Counted from the first letter of the stretch, positions 55,679 through 64,000 are shown. The stretch is DNA of 64,000 bases from CAWDMN01 sp963803155 (GCA_963803155.1 CAWDMN010000101.1:1-64000), one strand, 5' to 3'. Numbers and translations: made by a program. Notes: generated by a model from the sequence alone, not told the origin.

Positions 55679-57724
55679 ATGGAAAAAAATCTAATACGCC
55701 TATTGCTGTTTGTGAATCTGTGTTCTTCTTATCTGGCGGTGGCCCAAGTCCTTTTACCGCAACCGCAAAAAATTCAATATGGCAAAGGCCGTCTGTCAAT
55801 TCTTTCTTTGAGCATCCGAATACCTTCGGGGGCAGCTGCTGAAGATTGGTTTTCCGCGCGGGAACTTTCCAGAATTCTTTCCAATTATACCGGCCAGGAA
55901 ATACCAATAGCTGAAGGTGAGGCAAAAGGCAAAACCATCTTGTTAAACCGTACAGGCCCTCTGAATCCGCTGCCGGTTCCAGGTGAAGCTACTGGGGCGG
56001 ATTCTCGCGAAGCCTATACTCTGAAAATCACTTCCAGTGGTGGGGAGATTCGTTCTGGTTCTTCGGCGGGAATTTATTATGGCGTACAAACAGTGCGTCA
56101 ACTGCTTAAAGGGGAAGCGGGCACTGCCAGTCTGCCTGAAGTGGAAATCGAGGACTGGCCATCCCTGGCCTATCGGGGCACCATGGTCGATATGAGCCAT
56201 GGTCCTCTGCTGACTGAAGCAGAAATCAAGCGCCAGTTGGAGTTGTTGGCCCGTTACAAGGGCAACCAGTACTACTTTTACACGGAAGCTAGCGTAGAGC
56301 TGAATGGTTTTCGGATTTTAAATCCCCAAGGACGTTTTACGCAGGAGCAAGTCCGCCGGATAATCGACTTCGCGCGGGAACACCACATTGATGTAGTCCC
56401 TTGCCTTGAATTGTATGGCCACCTCCACGATTTGTTTCGAATGGAACGATTTTCGGACTTGGCAGTGTTTCCCCACGCTGGAGAATTCGATCCGACGAAT
56501 CCGAAAGTAAATGAGTTGTTGGCCAATTGGATAGAACAGTTTGCCAAACTCTTCCCTAGTCCCTTTGTCCACATTGGCTTTGATGAGACTTGGCAGATCA
56601 GCAATCTCGCCAAAAAAGGGGCTGGCTTGACTCCTGCCAAACTATTTGTAAAGCAATTGAAAGATGTGGCAGGACATTTCCAGCAGCACGGCAAACAGGT
56701 GATGGCCTGGGCTGATGTGATGGTTCACTATCCGGAAATCATGGCGGATATGCCACCCGGCATCATCGCCATTGCCTGGACCTACGACGCTGAGAAGAGT
56801 TACGAGCCTTTCCTTGGTCCCCTCGATAGGCACAATATCCCCTATGTGATCGCTCCGGGGGTTCGGAGTTGGGGCGAAATTGTTCCCGACTTTGATCTTA
56901 CCTTTGCCAACATCGATGCTTTCCTCAAGGCCGGCCGGCAGGCAAAAGCTTTGGGTGTGATCAATACGGTTTGGTCTGACGAAGCTCAGTTGCTGATGCG
57001 CCAATCCTGGCCGGGTATGGCCTATGGGGCCGTCGCGGCCTGGCAGCCGATGGCGCCCGACTCCGCCAAATTTCTCAGTGCCTATGCCACGTCCGCCTAC
57101 CCATCAATTGCAGCCGCCGAAGTGGCGCAAGCCATGCAAAAGCTCAACCGGGCTGAGAATGATCTGCAAAAAGTTCTGGGGCAGGAAACCATGTCCGCTT
57201 TATGGCAGGATCCTCTGGACCCCGCCGTGCTTAAGGGCTTGGAACAGAATCGAGAAAACCTTCGCCAGACTAGACTCCTGGCGGAAGAAGCTTTCGATCA
57301 TCTAGACAAAGCCTTATCGTTGGGAGGAGATCCCTTGACTCTGAACGCCCTGCTGGTGGGCAGCCGCCTTTTGGATTATGCGGGGATGAAGTTTCTCTAT
57401 GCCCTAGAGATACCGGAAAGGTGGGCCAAACTCGGTTCCCGCCCCGATTCCGATCAATGGTGGAACGAGTTCGAGGCGGAAGTGATTGAACAGAATCATG
57501 GGCGCATTATTGATTTGATGGAATTCATCAGCGAACTCAAAGAGGATTATCGAGCCGCGTGGCTTTCCGAATATGCTCCCTATCGCCTGGAATCGGCGCT
57601 GGGCCGATGGGATGGGGAATATCAATACTGGCGCAGCCTGCAAGAAAGATTCCGGGCTTTTTCCAGGCATCGAAATGAGAAAGAGGACCTGCCTAAGCTG
57701 GAAACGGTCATTCGCGGACAATAG
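55679..57724 (+). CDS. GH20 beta-N-acetylhexosaminidase
   Basis: 681 residues. A signal peptide (about 1-22) is followed by the alpha/beta GH20b domain (about 25-155) and the catalytic barrel, with the Asp-Glu pair D302-E303 in HIGFDETW. Further conserved segments are RGTMVDMSHGP and KQVMAWADV. The last 200 residues form an extra helical domain (EETMSALW... region, NRENLRQTRLLAEEAFDHL). The enzyme releases terminal beta-GlcNAc or beta-GalNAc. It is 63 bases after the GH27 gene, so the pair suits a glycan that carries both linkages. Confidence 0.9.
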   Translation: MEKNLIRLLLFVNLCSSYLAVAQVLLPQPQKIQYGKGRLSILSLSIRIPSGAAAEDWFSARELSRILSNYTGQEIPIAEGEAKGKTILLNRTGPLNPLPVPGEATGADSREAYTLKITSSGGEIRSGSSAGIYYGVQTVRQLLKGEAGTASLPEVEIEDWPSLAYRGTMVDMSHGPLLTEAEIKRQLELLARYKGNQYYFYTEASVELNGFRILNPQGRFTQEQVRRIIDFAREHHIDVVPCLELYGHLHDLFRMERFSDLAVFPHAGEFDPTNPKVNELLANWIEQFAKLFPSPFVHIGFDETWQISNLAKKGAGLTPAKLFVKQLKDVAGHFQQHGKQVMAWADVMVHYPEIMADMPPGIIAIAWTYDAEKSYEPFLGPLDRHNIPYVIAPGVRSWGEIVPDFDLTFANIDAFLKAGRQAKALGVINTVWSDEAQLLMRQSWPGMAYGAVAAWQPMAPDSAKFLSAYATSAYPSIAAAEVAQAMQKLNRAENDLQKVLGQETMSALWQDPLDPAVLKGLEQNRENLRQTRLLAEEAFDHLDKALSLGGDPLTLNALLVGSRLLDYAGMKFLYALEIPERWAKLGSRPDSDQWWNEFEAEVIEQNHGRIIDLMEFISELKEDYRAAWLSEYAPYRLESALGRWDGEYQYWRSLQERFRAFSRHRNEKEDLPKLETVIRGQ

Positions 57725-57874
57725 CGGGCATAAGGTTTGAGAAGCAAGAGTGAAGAGTATGCATGAGCTGGCGCTTTGATCGCCAGAAGGGGAAATTTTC
57801 ATTTTTCTATAGTTCCCTTTTGATTTTGAATCGTTCTGCTAAAGCCATGCGGAAAAAAATTTTGTGGAGACAAC

Positions 57875-58819
57875 ATGACATCTGCGAATCAATTCAGAAT
57901 TGACGGGATTATTCCCATTATTCCTACACCCTTTCATCCTGATGAGACCGTGGATTATCGGAGTCTGCGAGGGCTTATCGAGTTTGCTCAGGCTGCGAGG
58001 GCCTGTGCCGTCTGTCTGCCGGCTTATGCCAGTGAGTTTTACAAACTGTCGGAAAACGAACGGCGGTTGGTGGTGGAGGAGGCTATAGCTCAGGCGGCTG
58101 GCCGAATTCCTGTGATTGGACAGGTCAACTATCCTTCCGCGCTGTTGGCGGCGGAGACGGCCAAATCCTTGCAGAATTCAGGTGCCTCGGCAATTTCAGC
58201 GGCAGTTCCCCGAATGTTCGGTATGGCGGAAAAAGATCTCTACCGCTATTTTGATCGGCTGTTGAATTCCATAGAGGTCCCCTTGATCATTCAGGATTTT
58301 AATCCTGGCGGACCGACTATTAGCCCGGGCTTTATTCTCACCCTGCATCGTGCCCATCCTCATTTTCGTTATGTCAAATTAGAAGATCCCATGATGGGGG
58401 CAAAGGTCCAGGCAATTCAGGAAGCCACCCAGGATGAGGTTGGCGTGATAGAGGGCTGGGGGGGAATGTACATGATGGAATTGATCCCCGCCGGAATTTG
58501 CGGAGTGATGCCGGGATTGGGGATCACGGATCTATTGGAAAGAGCCTTTCGGTTCGTCAAACAGGGAGATCGAGAAGAAGCTTATCCAGTCTTCCAGGGC
58601 GTGCTCCCGCAGATCGTTTTCTGCCTACAGCACATGGAGCTTTTCCACCATGCCGAAAAAATGCTGTTGCAAGCTCGCGGGATCTTGTCGCAAGTGACGG
58701 TGAGGGAATTGCGAATGGAGTTGGAACCAAGAGACCAGGAGCACATCCAGTTTCTGAATCGGCAGGTCCTGGAATTGCTGGACAGGCTGCAAATGCCGCA
58801 CAACCCGGCTGTGGTATAA
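57875..58819 (+). CDS. DapA-fold aldolase / lyase of unknown specificity
   Basis: 314 residues, TIM-barrel of the dihydrodipicolinate synthase / N-acetylneuraminate lyase family. The Schiff-base lysine is in RYVKLEDP. The position normally filled by tyrosine in YNVP-type motifs reads QDFNPGG, so the proton-relay Tyr seems missing and true DapA activity is doubtful. Its setting among sugar genes suggests cleavage or dehydration of a 2-keto-3-deoxy sugar acid. GGAG five bases before ATG fixes the start. It is 150 bases after the GH20 gene. Confidence 0.85.
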   Translation: MTSANQFRIDGIIPIIPTPFHPDETVDYRSLRGLIEFAQAARACAVCLPAYASEFYKLSENERRLVVEEAIAQAAGRIPVIGQVNYPSALLAAETAKSLQNSGASAISAAVPRMFGMAEKDLYRYFDRLLNSIEVPLIIQDFNPGGPTISPGFILTLHRAHPHFRYVKLEDPMMGAKVQAIQEATQDEVGVIEGWGGMYMMELIPAGICGVMPGLGITDLLERAFRFVKQGDREEAYPVFQGVLPQIVFCLQHMELFHHAEKMLLQARGILSQVTVRELRMELEPRDQEHIQFLNRQVLELLDRLQMPHNPAVV

Positions 58820-58927
58820 AAACCTTAAACCTGCCGGCTGGGCAAGAGGGGGTATCTCTTCGTGCCATCGGACGAAGAGAAGACAGGCATGATTACCGCT
58901 GCTGCCCGACAGTGGAGGAATTCGATT

Positions 58928-59722
58928 ATGCGACTCAACGAATTGACTTGGCCGGAAATTGAAGCTTGCGCGCCAAAGACAGTAGCGGTTTTGCCGCTGG
59001 CAGCCATGGAGCAGCATGGCCCGCACTTGGCGGTTTCCACCGACACTGCAATTGTGAATGCTCTCGCCCGGCGTGTGGAAGCGGGCATGCCCAACGAGAT
59101 CGTGCTCTGTCCGGCAATGCCCTTCGGATCCAGCCATCATCACTTGGCTTTTCCAGGCACGGTGAGCCTTTCAGCGGATCTTTTCACACGAGTAGTTGTG
59201 GAATTGACTCAATCGCTAATCAAAGGGGGATTCAAGCGGATTGTGCTGCTTAACGGGCATGGCGGGAATATCACACCCATCAAGCAGGCGCTGGCACTGC
59301 TCAGTCACCAGTTTGACGAATCCCTCCAAACGAATATTGTTTTGGTGACCTACTGGGAATTGGCTGGAAAAGCCTTTGCCGGAGCCGCTCCCCTGGAGTC
59401 TCCAGCTTTGAGCCATGCCTGTGAATATGAAACCAGCCTGATGCTGTACCTTTATCCGGAGCGGGTTCGTCTGGGCAAGCTACAACGGGCTGTTCGCCCT
59501 CCTTCCAATGGATATATTCCTTGGGAAGATGATGAGCCATATCGCGGCGTCACCCTCTTCAAAAAGACTCAATTCATTTCCAGCAACGGCAGCAGCGGAG
59601 AACCGCAGAAAGGATCAGCGGACAAGGGAGAAAAGCTTTTTGATCAGGCAGTGACTTCTCTGCGGCAGTTTCTGGGCGAATTCAAATCCTGGCCATACCT
59701 GAAAGATTTGAGAAACCAATAG
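58928..59722 (+). CDS. creatininase-family metallohydrolase
   Basis: 264 residues. The metal-binding motifs are MEQHGPHL (residues 27-34), STDT, SSHHHLAFPGT, NGHGGN and the glutamate in HACEYETS. The family cleaves cyclic amides or lactones, with known members creatininase, FAPy hydrolases, MftE and the 3-dehydro-scyllo-inosose hydrolase IolN. In this cluster a lactone or 3-keto-sugar hydrolase role is plausible. GGAGG nine bases ahead supports ATG 58928; in-frame starts lie further up at 58889 and 58862. Confidence 0.85.
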   Translation: MRLNELTWPEIEACAPKTVAVLPLAAMEQHGPHLAVSTDTAIVNALARRVEAGMPNEIVLCPAMPFGSSHHHLAFPGTVSLSADLFTRVVVELTQSLIKGGFKRIVLLNGHGGNITPIKQALALLSHQFDESLQTNIVLVTYWELAGKAFAGAAPLESPALSHACEYETSLMLYLYPERVRLGKLQRAVRPPSNGYIPWEDDEPYRGVTLFKKTQFISSNGSSGEPQKGSADKGEKLFDQAVTSLRQFLGEFKSWPYLKDLRNQ

Positions 59723-59772
59723 ATGACCGATGCATATGCAAATCTAAATAAATCCATAATCGCGAGGAAAAA

Positions 59773-60951
59773 ATGCTACCCAAAAATTCACTCTTGCCCC
59801 AGCAAAGAAATAGCGTTGTCCACCGTGTTCGGGCCACCCCCGTGCGCGTTCCAGCTCGTCCTGACAGCTTGAATTCCGAAGGAGTGCAAGACGATGATGC
59901 CCAGTTTGCCAAGAAATTCCGAACGGGGAAGAGCTGGCCGGATTTCCCGCTGGAAATAAAATGGATCGTCCAGATTGAAACGAGGGATGGAATTCAAGGG
60001 GTGGGTGAAACGTATCGGGCAGCCACCAGAGAAAATGTCGAAGCAGCCGTTCAGCAATTGTTGGGCCGGGACGTGCTGCGGATGAACTGGCGCAGCATGC
60101 CCACTCAAGACACCAAAATCATGGATGCCCTGGAAAGCGCGGTACTGGACCTCGCGGGAAAGTTGTTGGATGTGCCGGTATATCAGCTTTTGGGAGGCGC
60201 TTGCCGGGACCGGGTGGAATGCATGGGTTGGACGGGGCGGCGCACACCGGAAGATGCAGCCCGCAAGGCTCGGGAAGCCATGAACCGTGGACATCAGATT
60301 TTCAAATTCAAATGCTCCGACAAGGATCCGGTAAGGATTTGGAGCGAGAAAATCGGCGAGTATTGCGGCAGCGGCATCCGCTTGCTGCTTGATCCCAATC
60401 AGCGCTGGAATGATGTCGAGACCACGCTGCGCCTTATGGAAGGGGTTGATCCTGCCATCATGTATGGATTGGAAGATCCCGTGGTCCGCACCGATTACAA
60501 GGCTTTCCGGACTTTGCGGGAAAAGTTGGGCATTCCCATTTTTATTCATGTATCCCTTCCATATGGCCGAGACTTGCAGAGGTCCGAAGATTTGATTCCG
60601 GCTCTGCGCGAGAGAGCCGCGGACGGTTTTAACTTTAACGGTCCGATGATCGAATTTGTCCGGCTGGCTGAATGCGCGGCTCTGGATGGATTGGCTTGTT
60701 GGCATGGCAGTGAAGTGGACCTGGGAATTTTGGAAGTGTCAGCCCTGCATGCCAGCGCCGCTGCCCCCAGTTGCACCATGCCTTCCGACATTTTCGGAGA
60801 ATTGGTCCGGGATGACGATTTAATTGTTGAGACTATCCGCTTTGAAAACGGATCCGCCTTGGTTCCGCAAGGTCCCGGCCTGGGTGTGGAGCTCGATCTC
60901 GACGCAGTGGAAAAATATCGGGCAGGAGAGGCAATTCTGATGGGAGGATGA
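59773..60951 (+). CDS. enolase-superfamily sugar-acid dehydratase or epimerase
   Basis: 392 residues, mandelate racemase / muconate lactonizing group. An N-terminal capping domain (about 15-130) precedes the barrel. The KxK base motif is in IFKFKC; metal ligands are in LLLDPNQRW and GLEDPV; the distal histidine lies in LACWHGSEVDLGI. Such enzymes abstract an alpha proton from a carboxylate, often dehydrating aldonates. The step would come between sugar oxidation and the DapA-fold lyase. GAGG ahead of ATG 59773 sets the start. The exact subgroup and reaction cannot be assigned. Confidence 0.87.
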   Translation: MLPKNSLLPQQRNSVVHRVRATPVRVPARPDSLNSEGVQDDDAQFAKKFRTGKSWPDFPLEIKWIVQIETRDGIQGVGETYRAATRENVEAAVQQLLGRDVLRMNWRSMPTQDTKIMDALESAVLDLAGKLLDVPVYQLLGGACRDRVECMGWTGRRTPEDAARKAREAMNRGHQIFKFKCSDKDPVRIWSEKIGEYCGSGIRLLLDPNQRWNDVETTLRLMEGVDPAIMYGLEDPVVRTDYKAFRTLREKLGIPIFIHVSLPYGRDLQRSEDLIPALRERAADGFNFNGPMIEFVRLAECAALDGLACWHGSEVDLGILEVSALHASAAAPSCTMPSDIFGELVRDDDLIVETIRFENGSALVPQGPGLGVELDLDAVEKYRAGEAILMGG

Positions 60952-61033
60952 GGGACGAGGGATGAATTGGAGCGTCTGGCTGTTTGGGGCGGAAGCCCAG
61001 AGTTTCCTTTGTCAGAGGATTTCATAAGAATAT

Positions 61034-61288
61034 CCCATGACGGCGTGGCTGTCACAGAGGGATGATGAGAATCAGCGGCGCGATTCCCCTCCTTGGACAA
61101 GGAGGGGAAATCCGTCCGTCGAGTGACGGACGGATGGGGTGGTTTGAAGCAAGCCGAGTTCTGCGACGGGCAAACCTCACACCACCCCGCCCTCCGGGCA
61201 CCCCTCCTCGTCCGAGGAGGGGAACTATGTCCTAGTCGAACTGAAAGCGATTTTCTAGGGAGCCGCCCATGTCGGCACGGCTGTCACA
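61034..61288. repeat. palindromic repeat cluster between the enolase-fold and EamA genes
   Basis: The 472-base gap has hairpins CCCCTCCTTGG...AAGGAGGGG (61084-61109), TCCGTCCGTC...GACGGACGGA (61111-61134) and CCCCTCCTCG...CGAGGAGGGG (61201-61222). A 23-base direct repeat with three mismatches (61034-61056 and 61266-61288) flanks them. The layout resembles REP clusters found in many phyla. No gene is in the gap. Confidence 0.7.
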
Positions 61289-61332
61289 ACTTGAGAATGC
61301 AAATTGTAGAGTGTTTCTCTTTAACCATGGCT

Positions 61333-61410
61333 TCGATTACGATTACGAGCACGAGGCACGAATGGAGCCTTTTTCTATCCACTATCTACTTTTCACTATC
61401 CACTAATTTT
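61333..61410 (+). repeat. short tandem tract (GATTAC / CTATCCACT units)
   Basis: Two GATTAC units and then imperfect copies of an eight- to nine-base CACTATC/CTATCCACT unit, ending just ahead of the EamA start codon at 61424. It is low-complexity like the tracts at 27826 and 47178. Confidence 0.55.
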
Positions 61411-61423
61411 CTGGGAGCAACCA

Positions 61424-62347
61424 ATGCGTTCGTGGCTCTTTTTGTTCTGCTGCAACCTGATGTGGGCACTCCAATTCACTTGCATTAAGCTCGTGCAAGA
61501 CCAGGTGGGATCGTTATTCACGGTTTGGGGCCCGATGACCCTGGCCACGCTTTTTCTTTTCCCGTTTGTCCGCGCCGAACGCCGGAATTTCCACAATTCA
61601 CGGCGGGGTTGGAAAGACATCCCCCTTTTCTTGGTGCTGGCGTTGATTGGAGTTTTCCCGGGCCAGGTCTTGGTGACATGGGGGACGCGAATGTCGCTGG
61701 CCAGCAATGCGGCCTTGTTGATGTTGACCTTGCCGGTCTGCACCGCCATATTGGCTGTTCTGTTGTTGGGAGAACGCATGACCCGGATCCGTTGGATCAG
61801 TTTCGGCCTGGCTCTCATCGGCGTGGTATTATGTTCCAACTTTAACTTTGGCCCACTGGACTTTGGAACTGGCTATCTATTCGGGAATATCCTGATCTTC
61901 TCTGGAGTCTTAGGAAGCTCTTTCTACAACTCTTACGGCAAAAAAGTCCTGGAACGCTATTCGCCGCTGGAAATGCTTTACTACACTTATCTGGCCATGT
62001 TTGTCCTTCTGACCCCGCTGGTTCTCCATCAGGAAATGGATGTCTTCCGAAGAGTCCCGAGCTTTACGGCTCAGACTTGGATCGGTTTGGGACTCCTCAC
62101 AGTCTTTCACAACTTTCTTTCCATGGTCCTGTTTCTCAAAGCGCTGAAGCAACTCGATGCCATTCAGGCCGCCCTTTCCAACTATCTCATCACCTTTATG
62201 GGAGTCCCCATTGCCGCCATCTGGCTGGGAGAGCGGTTGACGATGATGGCCGTCGCCGGAGGAATCCTGGTCCTCGCCAGTACGTTGCTGATCACTTTGT
62301 GGGAAGAACGAAGAAATAACCAATCTTTGCTTCAAGAAGGTGGATAG
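61424..62347 (+). CDS. EamA-domain (DMT superfamily) transporter
   Basis: 307 residues with about ten hydrophobic helices in two EamA repeats (about 5-135 and 150-295). The second repeat has the typical ending GVPIAAIWLGERLTMMAVAG and a first-repeat counterpart near AVLLLGERMTRI. DMT permeases move amino acids, nucleotide sugars or other small solutes, mostly outward. It ends the same-strand series and may export or import a pathway intermediate. GGGAG six bases ahead of ATG sets the start. It is separated from the enzyme genes by the repeat cluster, so it may have its own promoter. Confidence 0.87.
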   Translation: MRSWLFLFCCNLMWALQFTCIKLVQDQVGSLFTVWGPMTLATLFLFPFVRAERRNFHNSRRGWKDIPLFLVLALIGVFPGQVLVTWGTRMSLASNAALLMLTLPVCTAILAVLLLGERMTRIRWISFGLALIGVVLCSNFNFGPLDFGTGYLFGNILIFSGVLGSSFYNSYGKKVLERYSPLEMLYYTYLAMFVLLTPLVLHQEMDVFRRVPSFTAQTWIGLGLLTVFHNFLSMVLFLKALKQLDAIQAALSNYLITFMGVPIAAIWLGERLTMMAVAGGILVLASTLLITLWEERRNNQSLLQEGG

Positions 62348-62604
62348 TTCAGGAGATGGCTTTCACTCTTGCATCACAGGCTGACTGCAGACCTCGGCCA
62401 TGAGCGGATCTCGGGTGAAATCAGGATCAAAAGAGAGATTGATTTTTCTTCTGCTGGAACGACTACCAATACTATTTGTGCTCCGAAGTGAGTATTCAGT
62501 TTAAAGAATTTGTATATCGCAATAACTGAAGTCGATTCTCAACTGGTCGCAGACACTGCATAACGCCGAACCATTCACAGGATGGTTTGAAGAGGGGGCT
62601 TGTG

Positions 62605-64000
62605 ATGGCAGTTGGACAACGGCTGATACTTCATTCTTTTTATCCACTCATTCTCCCGGCACTGTTATTGTCCACCTCCGTTCTGGCAAATCCTCCAAAT
62701 CCAAAATCGGAAGCTCCTTGGCCGGCAAAACCTTATGCAGTGCTCTTGGTGGTGGAAAAGTGGAGCGATCCAGCCAGCGTTCTGATTGAGCACCAAAAGG
62801 ACGAGTTTCAGCCTGTACCGGCTCTGCTCAAGGCCTGGTCTGTTCCCTTTGATATTTTGCGATTGGATCAGCAGCACTTGAGCAGTGCTCATTTGTTGGA
62901 TCGCGACGGCAGTATCCGTTATGGTGCGGTCGTCTGGTTGGCGGACCTAGAATCATACGCAGGGCAGAATCTGGGCGCTTTGCAGGAGGCCGTGCAGGCA
63001 GGAACCAGCCTCCTGGTGATTCGATCGCGATTTCGTGATCCCAAGATGGAGAAGATGCTCGGGTTGAAGTTTAAAGAACCGTATGGTTCCACGGACCCGT
63101 TCAGTCTTTCGAAATCTCATTACATCACGCGAGAGGTAGACAGGCAAAAATTGGGAGAGAGTGAAGCGGCTGGCGACTATAGTCAGCGGTTTTGGGTGGA
63201 GCCTTCGGGAGCCGAAATCTTGGCCAGGCAGGGGGAACATCCCATCCTCACTCTCCGCCGGAGCGAAAATGAGAGCTCGGCGATCTGGATGGGAGCCACT
63301 AATCTTGCGGCGATTCGGGACTCCGTTTATTGGAGAAGTCTGTTCTTTCGGTCGTTGGTCTGGTGCCTGGGATACCTGGTCAAACCCGATTTGGAATACT
63401 CCAGCCGAATCATTTTGGAAATGGATGATTGGGGGACAGCCGATAAAGGCTTTCTTTCCTATTGGCGATATCCTACACCAAACGAAGAGATAATCCGCGA
63501 GCAATTGATCGCGCCGCTCGAAAAGCATGGGGCTGTAGCTGTCGCCAACACGATTACTGGTTATGTAGACCGAAAATCCAAGCGCATTTTGTCCCCATGG
63601 GAACAGCAGTTCACGGATCTTTTTGGAGTCGGGCAGGACTATGCCTCCACGCAACGCGGATTGAAAGAGGCCGTTCGGGCGGGGGTTCTTGAAATCCAGA
63701 GTCATGGTTGGACTCACATGCAGCCGGATCTGGATAGTCCGCCAGGTCCCTGGTGGATGGCGGATTTGGCGGGGGAAGCTTCAGTGGCGGGGTGGTACAC
63801 CGAATTTGAAGACCAACGCCGCGGGACGGAGATTCCTGCCATTACCCAGCGTTTGCACATGCGGCGTTCCCTAGAGTGCCTTTGGAAGGATTTTGGGGTG
63901 CGGCCTCTCTCCTTGCGGGAGGGAGGTGGCGGCTGGTCAAAATCATATATTAACCACACCGGCCGCCTGGCTGCCGAAATGGGATTTGGCCTTTTTCATG
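62605..64000 (+). CDS. exported polysaccharide-deacetylase-like protein (3' end outside window)
   Basis: 465 codons are visible and the frame is still open at the window end. A signal peptide (residues about 8-31: ILHSFYPLILPALLLSTSVL) is followed by a glutamine-amidotransferase-like or unknown domain (about 40-260) and then the start of a NodB-like barrel: EMDDWG near residue 274 and SHGWTHMQPD with H367 and H371. The Asp-Asp plus HxxxH pattern fits a metal-dependent polysaccharide deacetylase. The start could also be GTG at 62602. Its place after the EamA gene suggests that it works on the same glycan. No ribosome site is strong. Confidence 0.7.
   Translation, partial: MAVGQRLILHSFYPLILPALLLSTSVLANPPNPKSEAPWPAKPYAVLLVVEKWSDPASVLIEHQKDEFQPVPALLKAWSVPFDILRLDQQHLSSAHLLDRDGSIRYGAVVWLADLESYAGQNLGALQEAVQAGTSLLVIRSRFRDPKMEKMLGLKFKEPYGSTDPFSLSKSHYITREVDRQKLGESEAAGDYSQRFWVEPSGAEILARQGEHPILTLRRSENESSAIWMGATNLAAIRDSVYWRSLFFRSLVWCLGYLVKPDLEYSSRIILEMDDWGTADKGFLSYWRYPTPNEEIIREQLIAPLEKHGAVAVANTITGYVDRKSKRILSPWEQQFTDLFGVGQDYASTQRGLKEAVRAGVLEIQSHGWTHMQPDLDSPPGPWWMADLAGEASVAGWYTEFEDQRRGTEIPAITQRLHMRRSLECLWKDFGVRPLSLREGGGGWSKSYINHTGRLAAEMGFGLFH

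Noticed and set aside
57875..58819. dapA for lysine synthesis
   Set aside because: The tyrosine motif is not kept and the neighbours are glycan genes, not dapB or lysine genes.
59788..60705. 305-codon minus-strand open frame
   Set aside because: Antisense to the enolase-superfamily gene, which has all metal-ligand motifs.
62953..63717. 254-codon minus-strand open frame
   Set aside because: Antisense to the deacetylase-like gene; no recognisable domain.
1..64000. tRNA and rRNA genes
   Set aside because: I looked through the gaps for cloverleaf-like and rRNA-like sequence and saw none; a covariance-model search would be needed to exclude small RNAs.

Overview
The window most resembles a chromosomal contig of an Acidobacteriota bacterium. 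Three things point there: a long MacB/FtsX-type permease of the acidobacterial duplicated orphan permease (ADOP) kind at 40298-42739, two very large TonB-dependent receptors with an N-terminal carboxypeptidase-regulatory-like domain, and TPR proteins paired with an ASPIC/UnbV (CRTAC1-like) protein. This is a family-level inference from gene content; no rRNA or tRNA gene was seen that could fix the taxonomy. The 3' part of the first gene and the 3' part of the last gene lie outside the window.

Layout, left to right. 1-5.8 kb: two minus-strand TPR-rich secreted proteins, one of which joins a CxxCH haem-type motif, a TolB-like propeller and TPRs. 6.2-7.8 kb: a REP-associated tyrosine transposase (RAYT) amid six palindromic repeat copies. 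8.1-11.7 kb: first TonB-dependent receptor. 12.2-16.9 kb: cmk, a membrane glycosyltransferase pair and a POT-family peptide transporter. 17.8-20.1 kb: hybrid histidine kinase. 20.3-31.4 kb: a housekeeping block (lepA, divergent MsbA-like ABC exporter, then yicC-gmk-rpoZ-coaBC-uracil-DNA glycosylase-priA). 31.9-34.4 kb: PilZ protein, AI-2E-type permease and a small membrane protein. 35.4-42.7 kb: a sulfatase-modifying-factor fold protein, a GH172 (DUF2961) enzyme, a D-threonine-aldolase-fold PLP enzyme, a ROK fructokinase and the ADOP permease. 43.6-64 kb: an accessory carbohydrate-use region.

That last region is the most interesting. A TonB receptor, a TPR protein and an ASPIC/UnbV protein look like an outer-surface uptake/binding set. 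They are followed by a ROK repressor with a good sigma70-like promoter and an inverted repeat at its start codon. Then come, all on the plus strand, a 3-hydroxyacyl-CoA-dehydrogenase-fold oxidoreductase, a GH27 alpha-galactosidase, a GH20 beta-hexosaminidase, a DapA-fold aldolase/lyase, a creatininase-fold hydrolase, an enolase-superfamily dehydratase, an EamA transporter and a secreted polysaccharide-deacetylase-like protein. I infer a periplasmic glycan depolymerisation step feeding an oxidative, non-phosphorylative sugar-acid route. The exact substrate cannot be read from sequence.

The intergenic DNA is unusually rich in repeats. I see at least five palindromic repeat families: the RAYT-associated family; an inverted pair at 2.7-2.9 kb; a pair bracketing the glycosyltransferase module; a four-unit 79-bp tandem array with dispersed relatives; and a hairpin cluster at 61.1 kb. 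There are also short low-complexity tandem tracts, a MITE-like inverted repeat and a run of 24 G.
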